Below, piece by piece: positions 25,514 to 33,751 of a stretch of DNA of 64,000 nt. Positions within the stretch are counted from its first letter, which is position 1. Each line of letters begins with the position of its first letter. A program made the translations under genes and the position numbers. The notes under the pieces are model-generated. The model was not told the DNA's origin and made no database searches. It saw only the letters and a program-made list of their open reading frames with translations. This DNA comes from Streptomyces sp. T12 (GTDB lineage: Bacteria; Actinomycetota; Actinomycetes; Streptomycetales; Streptomycetaceae), in NCBI RefSeq assembly GCF_028736035.1, contig NZ_CP117866.1, positions 7,130,001 to 7,194,000 on the forward strand, in the 5' to 3' direction.

Positions 25514-26602
25514 ATGACCGCCACGACCCCGTACCCGCCCGACCCCCACGCCCCGCACAGCGAACTCCCCGGCCGGATCATGGCCCGTGAGATGGCCGAA
25601 CAGCCCGCCGTGCTGCGCCGGATCCTGTCCCAGGGCGCCCCCGCCATCCGCAAGGTCGCCCAGGAGATCGCCGCCCGCGCACCCCGCTTCGTCCTGCTCA
25701 CCGCCCGCGGCACCTCCGACAACGCCGCGCTCTACGCCAAGTACCTCCTGGAGATCCGCCTCGGCCTGCCCTGCGGCCTGACCTCGATGTCGACCACCAC
25801 GGCCTACGGCGCCCGCCCCGACCTCACCGACGTCCTCGTCGTCACCGTCAGCCAGTCCGGCGGCTCCCCGGACCTCGTCGCCTCGACCCGGGCCGCCCGC
25901 GAGGCCGGTGCGATCACCCTCGCGGTGACCAACAACCCCGACTCACCGCTGGCCGGCGTCTCCGAGTACCACCTCGACATCATGGCCGGGCCGGAGAGGG
26001 CCCTGCCCGCGACCAAGACCTATACGGCCTCCCTTCTCGTCCTGTACCTCTTCGTCGAAGGCCTGCGCGGCGGCGACGGCGCCCCCGCCAAGGTGCTCCC
26101 GGACCTCGCCGGGCAACTGCTCGCCCGGCAGGACGAGGTCCGCGCCCTCGCCGCCCGCTACCGCTTCGCCGAACGCATGGTGATCACCTCCCGGGGCTAC
26201 GGCTATCCCACGGCCAAGGAGGCCGCCCTCAAGCTGATGGAGACCAGCTACATCCCGGCCCTCGCCTACTCCGGCGCCGACCTCCTGCATGGCCCCCTCG
26301 CCATGGTCGACAACGTCTCCCCGGTCATCGCGGTCGTCACCGACGGCAAGGGCGGCGAGGCCCTCCAACCCGTCCTCGACCGGCTGCGCGGCCGCGGCGC
26401 CGACCTGGTCGTCATCGGCGCCCGGCGCCAGGTCGAGCAGGCCTCGGCCGGCTTCGTCCTGCCCACCGAGGGCGTGGCCGAGGAGGTGCAGCCGATCCTG
26501 GAGATCCTCCCGCTCCAGCTTCTGGCCTACGAGATCACCATCGCCCGCGGCCAGGACCCGGACGCGCCCCGGGCGCTGGCGAAGGTGACGGAGACGCGCT
26601 GA
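25514..26602 (+). CDS. Double SIS-domain aminosugar isomerase/deaminase (GlmS-like or NagB-II-like)
   Basis: A 362-residue protein with two sugar-isomerase domains. The first contains LTARGTSDNAALYAKYLLE and SQSGGSPDLVAS, the Ser-rich phosphate loop. The second contains ITSRGYGYPTAKEAALKLME and DLLHGPLAMVD. It lacks the N-terminal glutaminase domain of GlmS. This architecture is that of NagB-II/GlmD glucosamine-6-phosphate deaminases and of AgaS-like isomerases. Its position beside nagB, divergent over a dre site, makes an aminosugar-6-phosphate substrate likely. The exact reaction cannot be decided from sequence alone. Confidence 0.85.
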   Translation: MTATTPYPPDPHAPHSELPGRIMAREMAEQPAVLRRILSQGAPAIRKVAQEIAARAPRFVLLTARGTSDNAALYAKYLLEIRLGLPCGLTSMSTTTAYGARPDLTDVLVVTVSQSGGSPDLVASTRAAREAGAITLAVTNNPDSPLAGVSEYHLDIMAGPERALPATKTYTASLLVLYLFVEGLRGGDGAPAKVLPDLAGQLLARQDEVRALAARYRFAERMVITSRGYGYPTAKEAALKLMETSYIPALAYSGADLLHGPLAMVDNVSPVIAVVTDGKGGEALQPVLDRLRGRGADLVVIGARRQVEQASAGFVLPTEGVAEEVQPILEILPLQLLAYEITIARGQDPDAPRALAKVTETR

Positions 26603-26628
26603 ACCCCGTGTGTCCCGGCGGCGGGTCG

Positions 26629-27381
26629 CTACGTCAGCGAGCCGCCCGTCGCGTCCACCCAGCTCCCCGTCACCCACCGCCCCGCATCCGAAGCCAGGAA
26701 GGCCACCACGTCGGCGACGTCGGCCGTCTCGCCCACCCGGCCGAGCGCCGAGTATGCGGCGGCCTGTGCCCACCCGTCCTCGGTGCCGTGCAGGAGCTCG
26801 GCGGTGTTGTCCGTGTCGATGATCCCCGGCGCCACCGAGTTCACCGTGATTCCGCGCGTGCCCAGCACCTTGGACAGGTCACGCGTGAAGACGTCGAGCG
26901 CCCCCTTGGTCATGGCGTACGCCATCAGGTCCGGCATCGCCGCGGTGCGCGCCAGCCCCGAAGAGATGTTGATGACCCGGCCACCGTCCCGCAGCCGGCC
27001 GAGGCCGTGCTTGACGATGAAGTGGGGCGCCTTCACGTTCACCGCGAAGACCCTGTCGTACTCCTCCTCGTCTATCTGCCCGAGCGCCGACGACGTGCCG
27101 ATCCCCGCGTTGTTGACCAGGACGTCCACCCCGTCCGCGTATTGGTCGAACCCCTCCCACAGCGCCTGCGCATCGCCCGGCTGCCCCAGCTCGACGCCGA
27201 TCGTGAACGCCGAGCCGCCCGCCGCCTCGATCGCGGCGACCGTCTCCTTCGCCGCCGCCTCGTTCCTGCCGTAGTGCACGCCGACCCGCGCACCGTCGCG
27301 CCCCAGCCGCTCGGCGATTCCTCGCCCGATCCCCCTGCTCGCCCCTGTGACCAGAGCTGTCCTGCCCGCAAGCGCACCCAT
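26629..27381 (-). CDS. Short-chain dehydrogenase/reductase
   Basis: This 250-residue classical SDR has the NADP-type Rossmann motif TGASRGIG at residues 12-19, NNAG at 90-93, the catalytic Ser at 140/141, and Y155-x3-K159 in YAMTK. The C-terminal GSWVDATGG is typical. The substrate is unknown. It is divergent from a TetR regulator across a 97-base region holding two identical-type palindromes, so the regulator almost certainly controls it. Confidence 0.92.
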   Translation of the reverse strand: MGALAGRTALVTGASRGIGRGIAERLGRDGARVGVHYGRNEAAAKETVAAIEAAGGSAFTIGVELGQPGDAQALWEGFDQYADGVDVLVNNAGIGTSSALGQIDEEEYDRVFAVNVKAPHFIVKHGLGRLRDGGRVINISSGLARTAAMPDLMAYAMTKGALDVFTRDLSKVLGTRGITVNSVAPGIIDTDNTAELLHGTEDGWAQAAAYSALGRVGETADVADVVAFLASDAGRWVTGSWVDATGGSLT

Positions 27382-27394
27382 GCCGGCGCCCCCT

Positions 27395-27472
27395 TCGCAT
27401 TTCTCTAGCGGTCGCTACAAAAAAGACCGTAGATCACCCCGCCGACATTTGTCTAGCGCCCGCTATAAAATG
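27395..27472. promoter_or_regulatory. Twin palindromic operators between SDR and TetR genes
   Basis: The 12-base palindromes TAGCG-GT-CGCTA (27406-27417) and TAGCG-CC-CGCTA (27454-27465) each lie in the longer conserved context ATTTsTCTAGCGnnCGCTAyAA. They are 48 bases apart. One copy overlaps the expected SDR promoter, the other the region just before the TetR start. Confidence 0.8.
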
Positions 27473-27478
27473 CACCCC

Positions 27479-28132
27479 ATGGTGAGCGACAAGGTGAGCA
27501 ACAGAGAGAGCGAGGAGACCGGGGCGAAGGCGCGTCCGGCGGGCAAACCCCGCGGCCGCCCCCGCTCCTTCGACCGCGAGACCGCGCTGGAGAAGGCGAT
27601 CCTCGCGTTCTGGGAGCACGGCTACGAGGCGACCTCCGTCTCCGACCTCACGCGCGTCATGGACATCGGCGCCCCCAGCCTGTACTCCGCCTTCGGCGAC
27701 AAGCAGTCGCTCTTCGAAGAGGTCGTCCGCGAGTACGGCGTGCGGTACGGCTCCTTCGCCGATCGCGCTCTCGCCGAGGAGCCCACCGCCCACGCCGCCG
27801 TGGCACGGATGCTGCGCGAGGCCGCCGCGGAGTACACCGATCCGGCCCATCCGCACGGCTGTCTCGTCGTCCATGCGGCGACCAACTGCTCGACGCCCGA
27901 GGTGGAGCAGTCGCTACGGGGGCGGCGCAACGCCAACATCGCCGCCATCCGGAGCCGTATAGAAGCGGACGTCGCCACGGGCGCCCTCCCGGCCGGCATC
28001 GACGCCGCCGCGCTCGCCCGGCACACCGGCGCGATGATCCAGGGCATGTCACAACAGGCGCGCGACGGGGCGAGCAGGGAGGAACTGGAGGCGCTCGCGG
28101 AAATTGCCATGGCCAACTGGCCCCGCACATGA
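27479..28132 (+). CDS. TetR-family transcriptional regulator
   Basis: A 217-residue repressor. The N-terminal helix-turn-helix is visible in ALEKAILAFWEHGYEATSVS and APSLYSAFGDKQSLFEEVV. The ligand domain has a TetR_C-like region ending in AALARHTGAMIQGMSQQARD, with one Cys pair (HGCLVVHAATNCS) that might be redox-sensitive. ATG 27479 was chosen because the operator lies immediately upstream and any earlier start would read through it. It is divergent from the SDR, its probable target. Confidence 0.9.
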   Translation: MVSDKVSNRESEETGAKARPAGKPRGRPRSFDRETALEKAILAFWEHGYEATSVSDLTRVMDIGAPSLYSAFGDKQSLFEEVVREYGVRYGSFADRALAEEPTAHAAVARMLREAAAEYTDPAHPHGCLVVHAATNCSTPEVEQSLRGRRNANIAAIRSRIEADVATGALPAGIDAAALARHTGAMIQGMSQQARDGASREELEALAEIAMANWPRT

Positions 28133-28545
28133 ACCCACACGGGTTAGGCTGCGTGGTGGATGTCAGGACGTCCTACTGGTTCTCCAACTGGTTCGGAGTC
28201 CGAGGAGAAGCGTCAACAATAAACAGGCTCCAACGCATGGACACACCGGAGTGGTCTAGTCCACAATGCGGAGGAGTGCGTAGGAGAAGAACGCACCGAC
28301 TTCCGTCTTCCCCGCACAGGAAGGCGGACCGAGGAACCGGAGCTCTCTGCCCTGACTGCCCCGGATCCTCATCCTTCGGCCGACCGGGACCGCACACCCC
28401 ACGGCCGATGTTGCTCCGGGCTGCGGTGCCGGGAGGGTTGAGGGTCCCTCTCAGGCGCCGCGGCCCGCGGGTGTTTTCGGCCCCTGCAGGCCCGTGAAGT
28501 GGCTGGTTTCGAGTCATGTCCGTACCGCCAGGTACGCTCGGCCAC
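28133..28545. other. Long intergenic leader before the histidine kinase
   Basis: This 413-base stretch holds no gene I can support. It has a lower-GC segment around 28190-28260 that includes a DasR-like site, and a GC-rich leader before the kinase start. A small hairpin GTACC-GCCA-GGTAC (28521-28534) sits about 12 bases before the GTG start. Confidence 0.6.
28250..28265. promoter_or_regulatory. DasR-like operator upstream of the PdtaS-like kinase
   Basis: AGTGGTCTAGTCCACA contains TGGTCTAGTCCA, identical in 12 of 12 bases to the site next to dasR at 19440-19451. It matches the 16-base dre consensus at 12 positions. It is about 280 bases before the kinase start. Confidence 0.6.
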
Positions 28546-30021
28546 GTGCCCTCCATGAACGAACTCGTACGCCAGCACACGGCCCTCGACGACTCCGACC
28601 TCGAGTGGCTCCATCTGCTGGTCTCGGAGTGGCAGCTGCTCTCCGACCTCTCCTTCGCCGACCTCGTCCTGTGGGTCCCCACCAGCGACGGCACCCGCTA
28701 TGTCTCCGTAGCGCAGATGCGGCCCAACACCGGCCCGACCTCGTACCAGGACGACATGGTGGGCCACCTCGTCCCGCGCGGCCGCCGGCCGATGCTGGAC
28801 GCCGCGCTCGACGAGGGCCGGATCGTGCGCGAGGGCGACCCCGAGTGGCGCGAGGAGGTCCCGGTCCGCGTCGAGTCGATTCCCGTACGACGGGAAGGGC
28901 GCGTCCTGGGTGTCATCGCGCGCAACACCAACCTGCTGACCGTGCGCACCCCGAGCCGCCTGGAGCTGACGTACCTCCAAAGCGCCTCGGATCTCGCGCA
29001 GATGATCGCGGCCGGCGCGTTCCCGTTCGCCAACCAGCAGGTCGACATGGACGCCTCGCCGCGCGTCGGCGACGGCCTGATCCGCGTCGACGCCGACGGC
29101 ACCGTCCAGTACGCCTCCCCGAACGCACTGTCCGCCTACCATCGCCTCGGCCTCGCCTCCGACCTCGTCGGCCACCACCTGGGCAAGACCACCGCCGAAC
29201 TCGCCCCGACCCACGGTCCCGTGGACGAGGCGCTCGCCAAGGTCGCCAGCGGCTGGGCACCCCGCGAGTTCGAGATCGAGTCGGGTGACGGCGTCATCCA
29301 GTTCCGGGCGATCCCCCTCAAGCCCAAGGGCACCCGCATCGGTTCGCTGGTCCTGCTCCGGGACGTCACCGAACTGCGCCGCCGCGAACGCGAGTTGATC
29401 ACCAAGGACGCGACCATCCGGGAGATCCACCACCGGGTGAAGAACAACCTCCAGACGGTGGCCGCCCTGCTCCGCCTCCAGGCCCGGCGCATCGAGTCCG
29501 ACCGCGGCCGCGAAGCCCTCGAAGAGGCGGTACGACGGGTCGGCTCGATCGCGATCGTGCACGAGACGCTCTCCCAGAACCTGGACGAGCGCGTGGAGTT
29601 CGACGAGATCGCCGACCGGGTGCTGGCGATGGTCGCCGAGATCTCGCCCGGCAAGGTCGCCGGCCGGCGCACCGGCCGCTTCGGCATCCTGGACGCCGAG
29701 GTCGCCACCCCGCTGTCGATGGTCCTGACCGAGATCCTGCAGAACGCCCTGGAGCACGGCTTCCGTGAGGGCGACACCGGCACCGTCGAGGTCTCGGCCG
29801 TGCGCGGCGGCACGACGAAGCAGGCCCGCCTCCTGGTCACCGTCCAGGACGACGGCGTGGGTCTGCCCGAGGGCTTCGATCCGCACACCGCGGGGAACCT
29901 CGGTCTGCAGATCGTACGGACGCTGGTGGAGGGCGAGTTGGGCGGCACGTTCGACATGGTCCCGGCGCCGGAGCGGGGGACTCGGGTGATCCTCGACATC
30001 CCGGTGCGGGCACACAAGTAG
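28546..30021 (+). CDS. Sensor histidine kinase of the PdtaS type
   Basis: This cytoplasmic kinase of about 491 residues resembles mycobacterial PdtaS. It has an N-terminal GAF domain (EWQLLSDLSFADLVLWVP, RPNTGPTSY), a PAS domain around VDADGTVQYASPNALSAYHR, then a HisKA_2 dimerisation domain with the phosphoacceptor in EIHHRVKNNLQT. The HATPase part shows EILQNALEHGF and DDGVGLPEGFD. The start is GTG 28546 or ATG 28555; the family begins at MNELVRQHT. PdtaS works with the ANTAR-domain RNA-binding regulator PdtaR, which is not in this window. There are no membrane helices. A palindromic terminator follows. Confidence 0.9.
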   Translation: MPSMNELVRQHTALDDSDLEWLHLLVSEWQLLSDLSFADLVLWVPTSDGTRYVSVAQMRPNTGPTSYQDDMVGHLVPRGRRPMLDAALDEGRIVREGDPEWREEVPVRVESIPVRREGRVLGVIARNTNLLTVRTPSRLELTYLQSASDLAQMIAAGAFPFANQQVDMDASPRVGDGLIRVDADGTVQYASPNALSAYHRLGLASDLVGHHLGKTTAELAPTHGPVDEALAKVASGWAPREFEIESGDGVIQFRAIPLKPKGTRIGSLVLLRDVTELRRRERELITKDATIREIHHRVKNNLQTVAALLRLQARRIESDRGREALEEAVRRVGSIAIVHETLSQNLDERVEFDEIADRVLAMVAEISPGKVAGRRTGRFGILDAEVATPLSMVLTEILQNALEHGFREGDTGTVEVSAVRGGTTKQARLLVTVQDDGVGLPEGFDPHTAGNLGLQIVRTLVEGELGGTFDMVPAPERGTRVILDIPVRAHK

Positions 30022-30069
30022 TTCACGCGCCCGCCGCACTCCCGCACAGGGGCGCCGTACACAGCAAAG

Positions 30070-30095
30070 AGCCCTGGACCATGTGGTCCAGGGCT
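30070..30095. terminator. Bidirectional hairpin terminator
   Basis: AGCCCTGGACC and GGTCCAGGGCT pair perfectly over 11 bp around an ATGT loop, between the convergent kinase and wblE genes. Confidence 0.8.
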
Positions 30096-30220
30096 AGTGC
30101 TCGTTGCTGCTCTGCAATCGCTAAGCGCATCGGGGGTACTGCGCGCTGCGGCTCGGGGGCGGGAGATGCGTACTCGCTGTACGCGCCGCCAAGCTCAGGC
30201 TGTTTGCGGGGCGGGTGTTG

Positions 30221-30478
30221 TCAGGCGGAGGCCTGACGGGCCCGGTTGCGGGCGGCACGGCGCTTCATGGCGCGACGCTCGTCCTCGCTGAGACCACCCC
30301 AGACGCCGGAGTCCTGGCCGGACTCGAGCGCCCACTGCAGACACTGATCCATAACGGGGCAGCGACGGCAGACGGCCTTGGCTTCCTCGATCTGCAGCAG
30401 CGCAGGACCGGTGTTGCCGATGGGGAAGAAGAGCTCGGGGTCTTCCTCGCGGCAAACGGCGTTGTGACGCCAGTCCAT
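30221..30478 (-). CDS. wblE: WhiB-family iron-sulfur regulator WblE
   Basis: This 85-residue Wbl protein binds a [4Fe-4S] cluster through Cys9, Cys37, Cys40 and Cys46 (C-x27-CxxC-x5-C). The GVWGG turn and the basic C-terminal tail KRRAARNRARQ, needed for DNA or sigma-factor contacts, follow. The length and sequence fit WblE of Streptomyces, the orthologue of mycobacterial WhiB1. AGGAGAGG precedes the ATG. The 320-base upstream region is long for so small a gene and contains a Crp-like palindrome. Confidence 0.93.
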   Translation of the reverse strand: MDWRHNAVCREEDPELFFPIGNTGPALLQIEEAKAVCRRCPVMDQCLQWALESGQDSGVWGGLSEDERRAMKRRAARNRARQASA

Positions 30479-30797
30479 GGCTGCTACCTCTCCTTGTGTA
30501 TTACGTGCAAGTTGCTTGTGAATGTGAACGCTTTCACGAATCCCTCAACAAGTGAAGGGCCGACCGCCAGGTTCCCTGGCGAGGTCCTGTGTTTTGAAGA
30601 GGGGTTCCGGTGATCTGTGGAGCCGGTGTTGCGGGCTGTCCCGATCGCCACGTAGAGACTCGCAAACCTCAGCGGCGGATACAACCCCTTCCGGAAAGTT
30701 TTTTTTGATTCCTCGGTGTCGACTAGGTCACAGCCGTACTTCCATGGGGTGGATCCTGGCCTAAACGTTCGAGTGAAAGGACTTTAGCCCGTTCCGC
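30479..30797. other. wblE upstream region
   Basis: This 319-base intergenic stretch between wblE and the lipid kinase is unusually AT-rich for the window, with a run of eight T at 30699-30706. It holds a Crp-like site near wblE and no supportable open reading frame. It probably contains the wblE promoters. Confidence 0.6.
30523..30538. promoter_or_regulatory. Crp-like palindrome upstream of wblE
   Basis: TGTGAACGCTTTCACG matches the E. coli-type Crp consensus TGTGA-N6-TCACA at 9 of 10 fixed positions. It has the GTG-N8-CAC spacing of the Streptomyces Crp motif, though without its internal G. It lies 45 bases before the wblE start. Mycobacterial whiB1 is known to be Crp-controlled. Confidence 0.5.
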
Positions 30798-31766
30798 TCA
30801 CACAATCACACGCAGTGCACGGCGTACGCCTGTGAACGTCACGCTCGTACGCAGCCCGAGATGGTCGCCGTCCATCTGAAGGGGCAACGGGACCTTGGAA
30901 TGCAAGGTGAACTGGTCCAGGTCGTGGAGTGTGACGGCGTGCCTGCCATGGGGTCCGCGCTCGGGGGACGAAGTGAGCAACTGCGTGGCATACCGGGCAA
31001 CCGCGACCGTGGACATGCGGCTGAGACCGAGTACATCGAGCCCCGTATCGAACGAGGCCTTAGGTGCCGCGTACACCGGACGATTGCTCAGATACGTCCA
31101 CGGAGCGGTGTTGCAGATTATGGACAGCACCAAATCGGTCACCGGGTCCTTGCCCGGGCGCTCCAGGGTGATCGTGCCGTGCCGGCGATGGGGTTCGCCC
31201 AGGAACTGGCGCATGGCCTGGCGGAGGTAGAGGGCGTGTGTGGATTTCCGGCCGCGTTCGCGCTGCTGCTCCACACGGCCCACCACACCCGCGTCGAAGC
31301 CGAGCCCCGCGTTGAAGAGGAACCAGCGGGACGGGACCCCTTCGTCCTCCGTGCCCGGGGTGCCGGAGGTCAGGCCGAGCCCGACCGTACGTTCGCTGCC
31401 GTCGCGCAGGGCGTCCAGGAGGGCGCCGGTCGCTTCCACGGGGTCGTTCGGCAGGCCCAGTGCGCGGGCGAAGACATTGGTGGAGCCGCCGGGGACCACG
31501 GCCAGGCCGGGGAGATGCCCCGGATTCGGGCCGGCGTGCAGGAGGCCGTTGACGACCTCGTTCACGGTGCCGTCTCCGCCGAGGGCCACGACCAGGTCGA
31601 TGTCGTCGCTCTCCGCCGCCTGCCGGCCCAGGTCGCGCGCGTGGCCGCGGTACTCGGTGGTGACTGCCTCGATCTTCATCTCGCTGGCGAGCGCATGGAT
31701 CAGGACATCGCGCGTACGTGCGCTTGTGGTGGTTGCTGCCGGATTGACCACGAGAAGTGCACGCAT
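30798..31766 (-). CDS. Diacylglycerol kinase family lipid kinase
   Basis: This 322-residue protein is of the DAGK/YegS/sphingosine-kinase fold. MRALLVVNPAATTT opens the catalytic domain. ALGGDGTVNEVVNGL is the nucleotide-binding GGDGT motif, and VVPGGSTNVFARALGLP is the second conserved loop. The C-terminal domain carries FNAGLGFDAGVV and QMDGDHLG. ATG 31766 was chosen over 31829 because the fold starts there. The substrate is a lipid hydroxyl, probably diacylglycerol. In actinobacteria such genes often sit beside wblE, as here. Confidence 0.9.
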   Translation of the reverse strand: MRALLVVNPAATTTSARTRDVLIHALASEMKIEAVTTEYRGHARDLGRQAAESDDIDLVVALGGDGTVNEVVNGLLHAGPNPGHLPGLAVVPGGSTNVFARALGLPNDPVEATGALLDALRDGSERTVGLGLTSGTPGTEDEGVPSRWFLFNAGLGFDAGVVGRVEQQRERGRKSTHALYLRQAMRQFLGEPHRRHGTITLERPGKDPVTDLVLSIICNTAPWTYLSNRPVYAAPKASFDTGLDVLGLSRMSTVAVARYATQLLTSSPERGPHGRHAVTLHDLDQFTLHSKVPLPLQMDGDHLGLRTSVTFTGVRRALRVIV

Positions 31767-31914
31767 GAGTTGCAGCGTACCTACTGGGGGGTACCGGGCA
31801 CAGGGCGAGGTAGGGATCAAGTAAGACATCGGGCGTGAGTCTCGACACGGGGGACTCCGTCGGTTTGGCCGGGTGTACGGATGCCGTCCGCTGCGAGGTT
31901 GGCCGGCGTCGGCG

Positions 31915-32075
31915 CGGGCCCTGCTGGGGGCTTGCGGCCCCCAGACCCCCGCTTCGGCCCTGAACGGGCCTCGTCCTCAAACTCCCCCAGAGGGGGTGCC
32001 CCCCAGACGGGCTGAAATGCCTGGGCCGTCGTCCAGAAGCGCAGCCCCGGATGGGCTGAAGTGCCTGGGCCGGCG
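31915..32075. repeat. Intergenic repeat cluster with hairpin
   Basis: The gap 31767-32136 has no gene. It contains an 8-bp hairpin CTGGGGGC/GCCCCCAG (31924-31944) and a GGCCTCGTCCTCAAAC block. It then has two 20-base copies of GGGCTGAArTGCCTGGGCCG (32009-32028 and 32053-32072) differing at one base. Sequences of this look are scattered between Streptomyces genes. Confidence 0.65.
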
Positions 32076-32123
32076 TCGGGATGCGAAGCCCCCTGCGGCT
32101 GCCGAGGGCGATATGGCGGAGGG

Positions 32124-32139
32124 CTACCCTTCAGGGGTG
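32124..32139 (+). promoter_or_regulatory. Probable leaderless promoter
   Basis: TACCCT at 32124-32129 lies seven bases before GTG 32137, the standard -10 to +1 distance. The gene would then be transcribed from its start codon without a leader, which is common in Streptomyces. Confidence 0.5.
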
Positions 32140-32583
32140 ACCAAGGAGCAGACCCCCAGCACCCCGGAAATCGCCGGTCCGCGCCCGCGGCGGCTGACGT
32201 ATGCGGCGGTGCTCACCGCGCTGGAAGGGCTGGGGCTCGCCGTCGGGGGTGTCTGGGTGCTCGTGCTGGGGCTCGCCGGTGATCCGGACGACCGGCAGCA
32301 GGCCGTCACTCTCGGCGTGACGCTGATCGTGCTCGCTCTGCTGCCGCTGCTCGCCGCGCGGGGCCTGTTCGCTCAGCGCAGCTGGAGCCGTGGGCCGTCC
32401 GTCATCACGCAGATCCTGGCTCTGCCGGTGGCCTACAGCCTGCTCCAGGCCGACAGCATCGCCATCCCGGCGGGGATCGCGATCGCCGTGGCCGCGATCG
32501 CCACGCTCGTGCTCCTGATCAACCAGGAGGCGACCCAGGCCCTCGGAATCCGGGGGCCCGGCAACGCACCGGATCAGAAGTAG
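32137..32583 (+). CDS. Small integral membrane protein of unknown function
   Basis: A 148-residue protein with a 22-residue hydrophilic N-terminus and four hydrophobic segments: YAAVLTALEGLGLAVGGVWV, TLGVTLIVLALLPLLAARGL, ITQILALPVAYSLLQ and AGIAIAVAAIATLVLLIN. The short hydrophilic C-terminus is GIRGPGNAPDQK. It is of a type conserved in Streptomyces between the lipid kinase and sigH, with no assigned role. An ATG at 32113 in frame is an alternative start, but the spacing of TACCCT favours GTG 32137. It is convergent with sigH. Confidence 0.75.
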   Translation: MTKEQTPSTPEIAGPRPRRLTYAAVLTALEGLGLAVGGVWVLVLGLAGDPDDRQQAVTLGVTLIVLALLPLLAARGLFAQRSWSRGPSVITQILALPVAYSLLQADSIAIPAGIAIAVAAIATLVLLINQEATQALGIRGPGNAPDQK

Positions 32584-32599
32584 CGCTCAGGCCTGACCG

Positions 32600-33751
32600 T
32601 CACTCCTCCACCAGCAGCTTCTCCCGCAGCTGCGCCAGCGTGCGCGCCAGCAGCCGGGACACGTGCATCTGGGAGATCCCGACCTCCTGTGCGATCTGCG
32701 ACTGGGTCATGTTGCCGAAGAAACGCAGCAGCAGGATCCGCTTCTCCCGGGGCGGGAGGTCCTCCAGCAGCGGCTTGAGCGACTCGCGGTATTCGACGCC
32801 CTCCAGGGCCTCGTCCTCCGCGCCCAGCGTGTCCGCGACCGCGGGGGACTCGTCGTCCGTGTCGGGGACGTCGAGGGACAGCGTGGAGTACGCGTTGGCG
32901 GACTCCAGGCCCTCCAGGACCTCCTCCTCCGAGATCGCCAGCTTCTCGGCGAGTTCATGGACGGTGGGGGAGCGGCCGTGCTGCTGGGACAGCTCGGCCG
33001 TGGCCGTCGTCAGGGCGAGGCGCAGCTCCTGCAGGCGCCTCGGCACCCGCACCGCCCAGCCCTTGTCGCGGAAGTGCCGCTTGATCTCGCCGACGACCGT
33101 CGGGGTCGCGTAGGTCGAGAACTCGACGCCGCGCTCCGGGTCGAAGCGGTCGACCGACTTGATCAGGCCGATGGTGGCGACCTGGGTGAGGTCGTCCAGC
33201 GGCTCGCCGCGGTTGCGGAAGCGGCGCGCGAGGTGCTCGACGAGCGGCAGGTGCATCCGGACCAGCCGGTTGCGCAGCTCCGCGTACTCGGCGCTGCCGT
33301 CCTGCAGCTTGCGCAGCTCGACGAACATGGCGCGCGCCCCGCTGCGGTCCTGAGGGTCGTGCTGGGTGGCCTGCGCAGTGTGCGCGCCCATCGCCTCGTT
33401 CTCGGCGTTTCGCTCGTGCTCGCTCATCGTCCCGCCCGTTGCCCTCTCCCGAGGCCTCGCCTCCACACGGACGGGGGAGACCCCGATCCGTCCGCCCGGA
33501 GGCGCGCCCTGCACGGCACCTTCGTCATCCCGTCCGTCGTCCAGGAAGCCGGCCTCCACGGAGTCGTCCTCCGGGTGCGGCCGGGCCTGCTCGGGGATGC
33601 CGTCGATGCCGCCCACCACGCGTCGGGAACCGCTCGGACCGCTCGGGCCCACCCCCAGGCTCTCGGCTCCGTCCGAGTTGGGGGCAGTGCCGTCCGGCAG
33701 CTCTCGTGTGCCGCGCTCTTCGTCCCGCACCGGCCCGTCCCCGTTCCTCAC
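32600..33751 (-). CDS. sigH: Stress-response sigma factor SigH (SigB/SigF subfamily) with long N-terminus
   Basis: A group 3 sigma factor. Core regions are clear: MHLPLVEHLARRFRNRGEP, LTQVATIGLIKSVDRFDPER and FSTYATPTVVGEIKRHFRDK (region 2/3), and the region-4 helix TQSQIAQEVGISQMHVSRL. Two starts are reasonable. GTG 33751 overlaps the anti-sigma stop (GTGA) and gives 383 residues with a disordered Gly/Pro/Asp-rich extension. ATG 33427 gives the 275-residue core beginning MSEHERNAEN. Multiple SigH sizes are documented in S. coelicolor for stress and development. It is translated from an operon with its anti-sigma gene, behind a sigma-B-type promoter. Confidence 0.9.
   Translation of the reverse strand: MRNGDGPVRDEERGTRELPDGTAPNSDGAESLGVGPSGPSGSRRVVGGIDGIPEQARPHPEDDSVEAGFLDDGRDDEGAVQGAPPGGRIGVSPVRVEARPRERATGGTMSEHERNAENEAMGAHTAQATQHDPQDRSGARAMFVELRKLQDGSAEYAELRNRLVRMHLPLVEHLARRFRNRGEPLDDLTQVATIGLIKSVDRFDPERGVEFSTYATPTVVGEIKRHFRDKGWAVRVPRRLQELRLALTTATAELSQQHGRSPTVHELAEKLAISEEEVLEGLESANAYSTLSLDVPDTDDESPAVADTLGAEDEALEGVEYRESLKPLLEDLPPREKRILLLRFFGNMTQSQIAQEVGISQMHVSRLLARTLAQLREKLLVEE

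Noticed and set aside
30070..30095. Palindrome TGGACC-ATGT-GGTCCA considered as a DasR site
   Set aside because: Half-site orientation and spacing differ from dre, and it lies exactly between convergent gene ends, so a terminator explains it better.
30685..30715. GGAAT on the minus strand before wblE considered as a sigma-R promoter
   Set aside because: The following GTT is 22 bases away rather than 18, and the first G of GGGAAT is missing.
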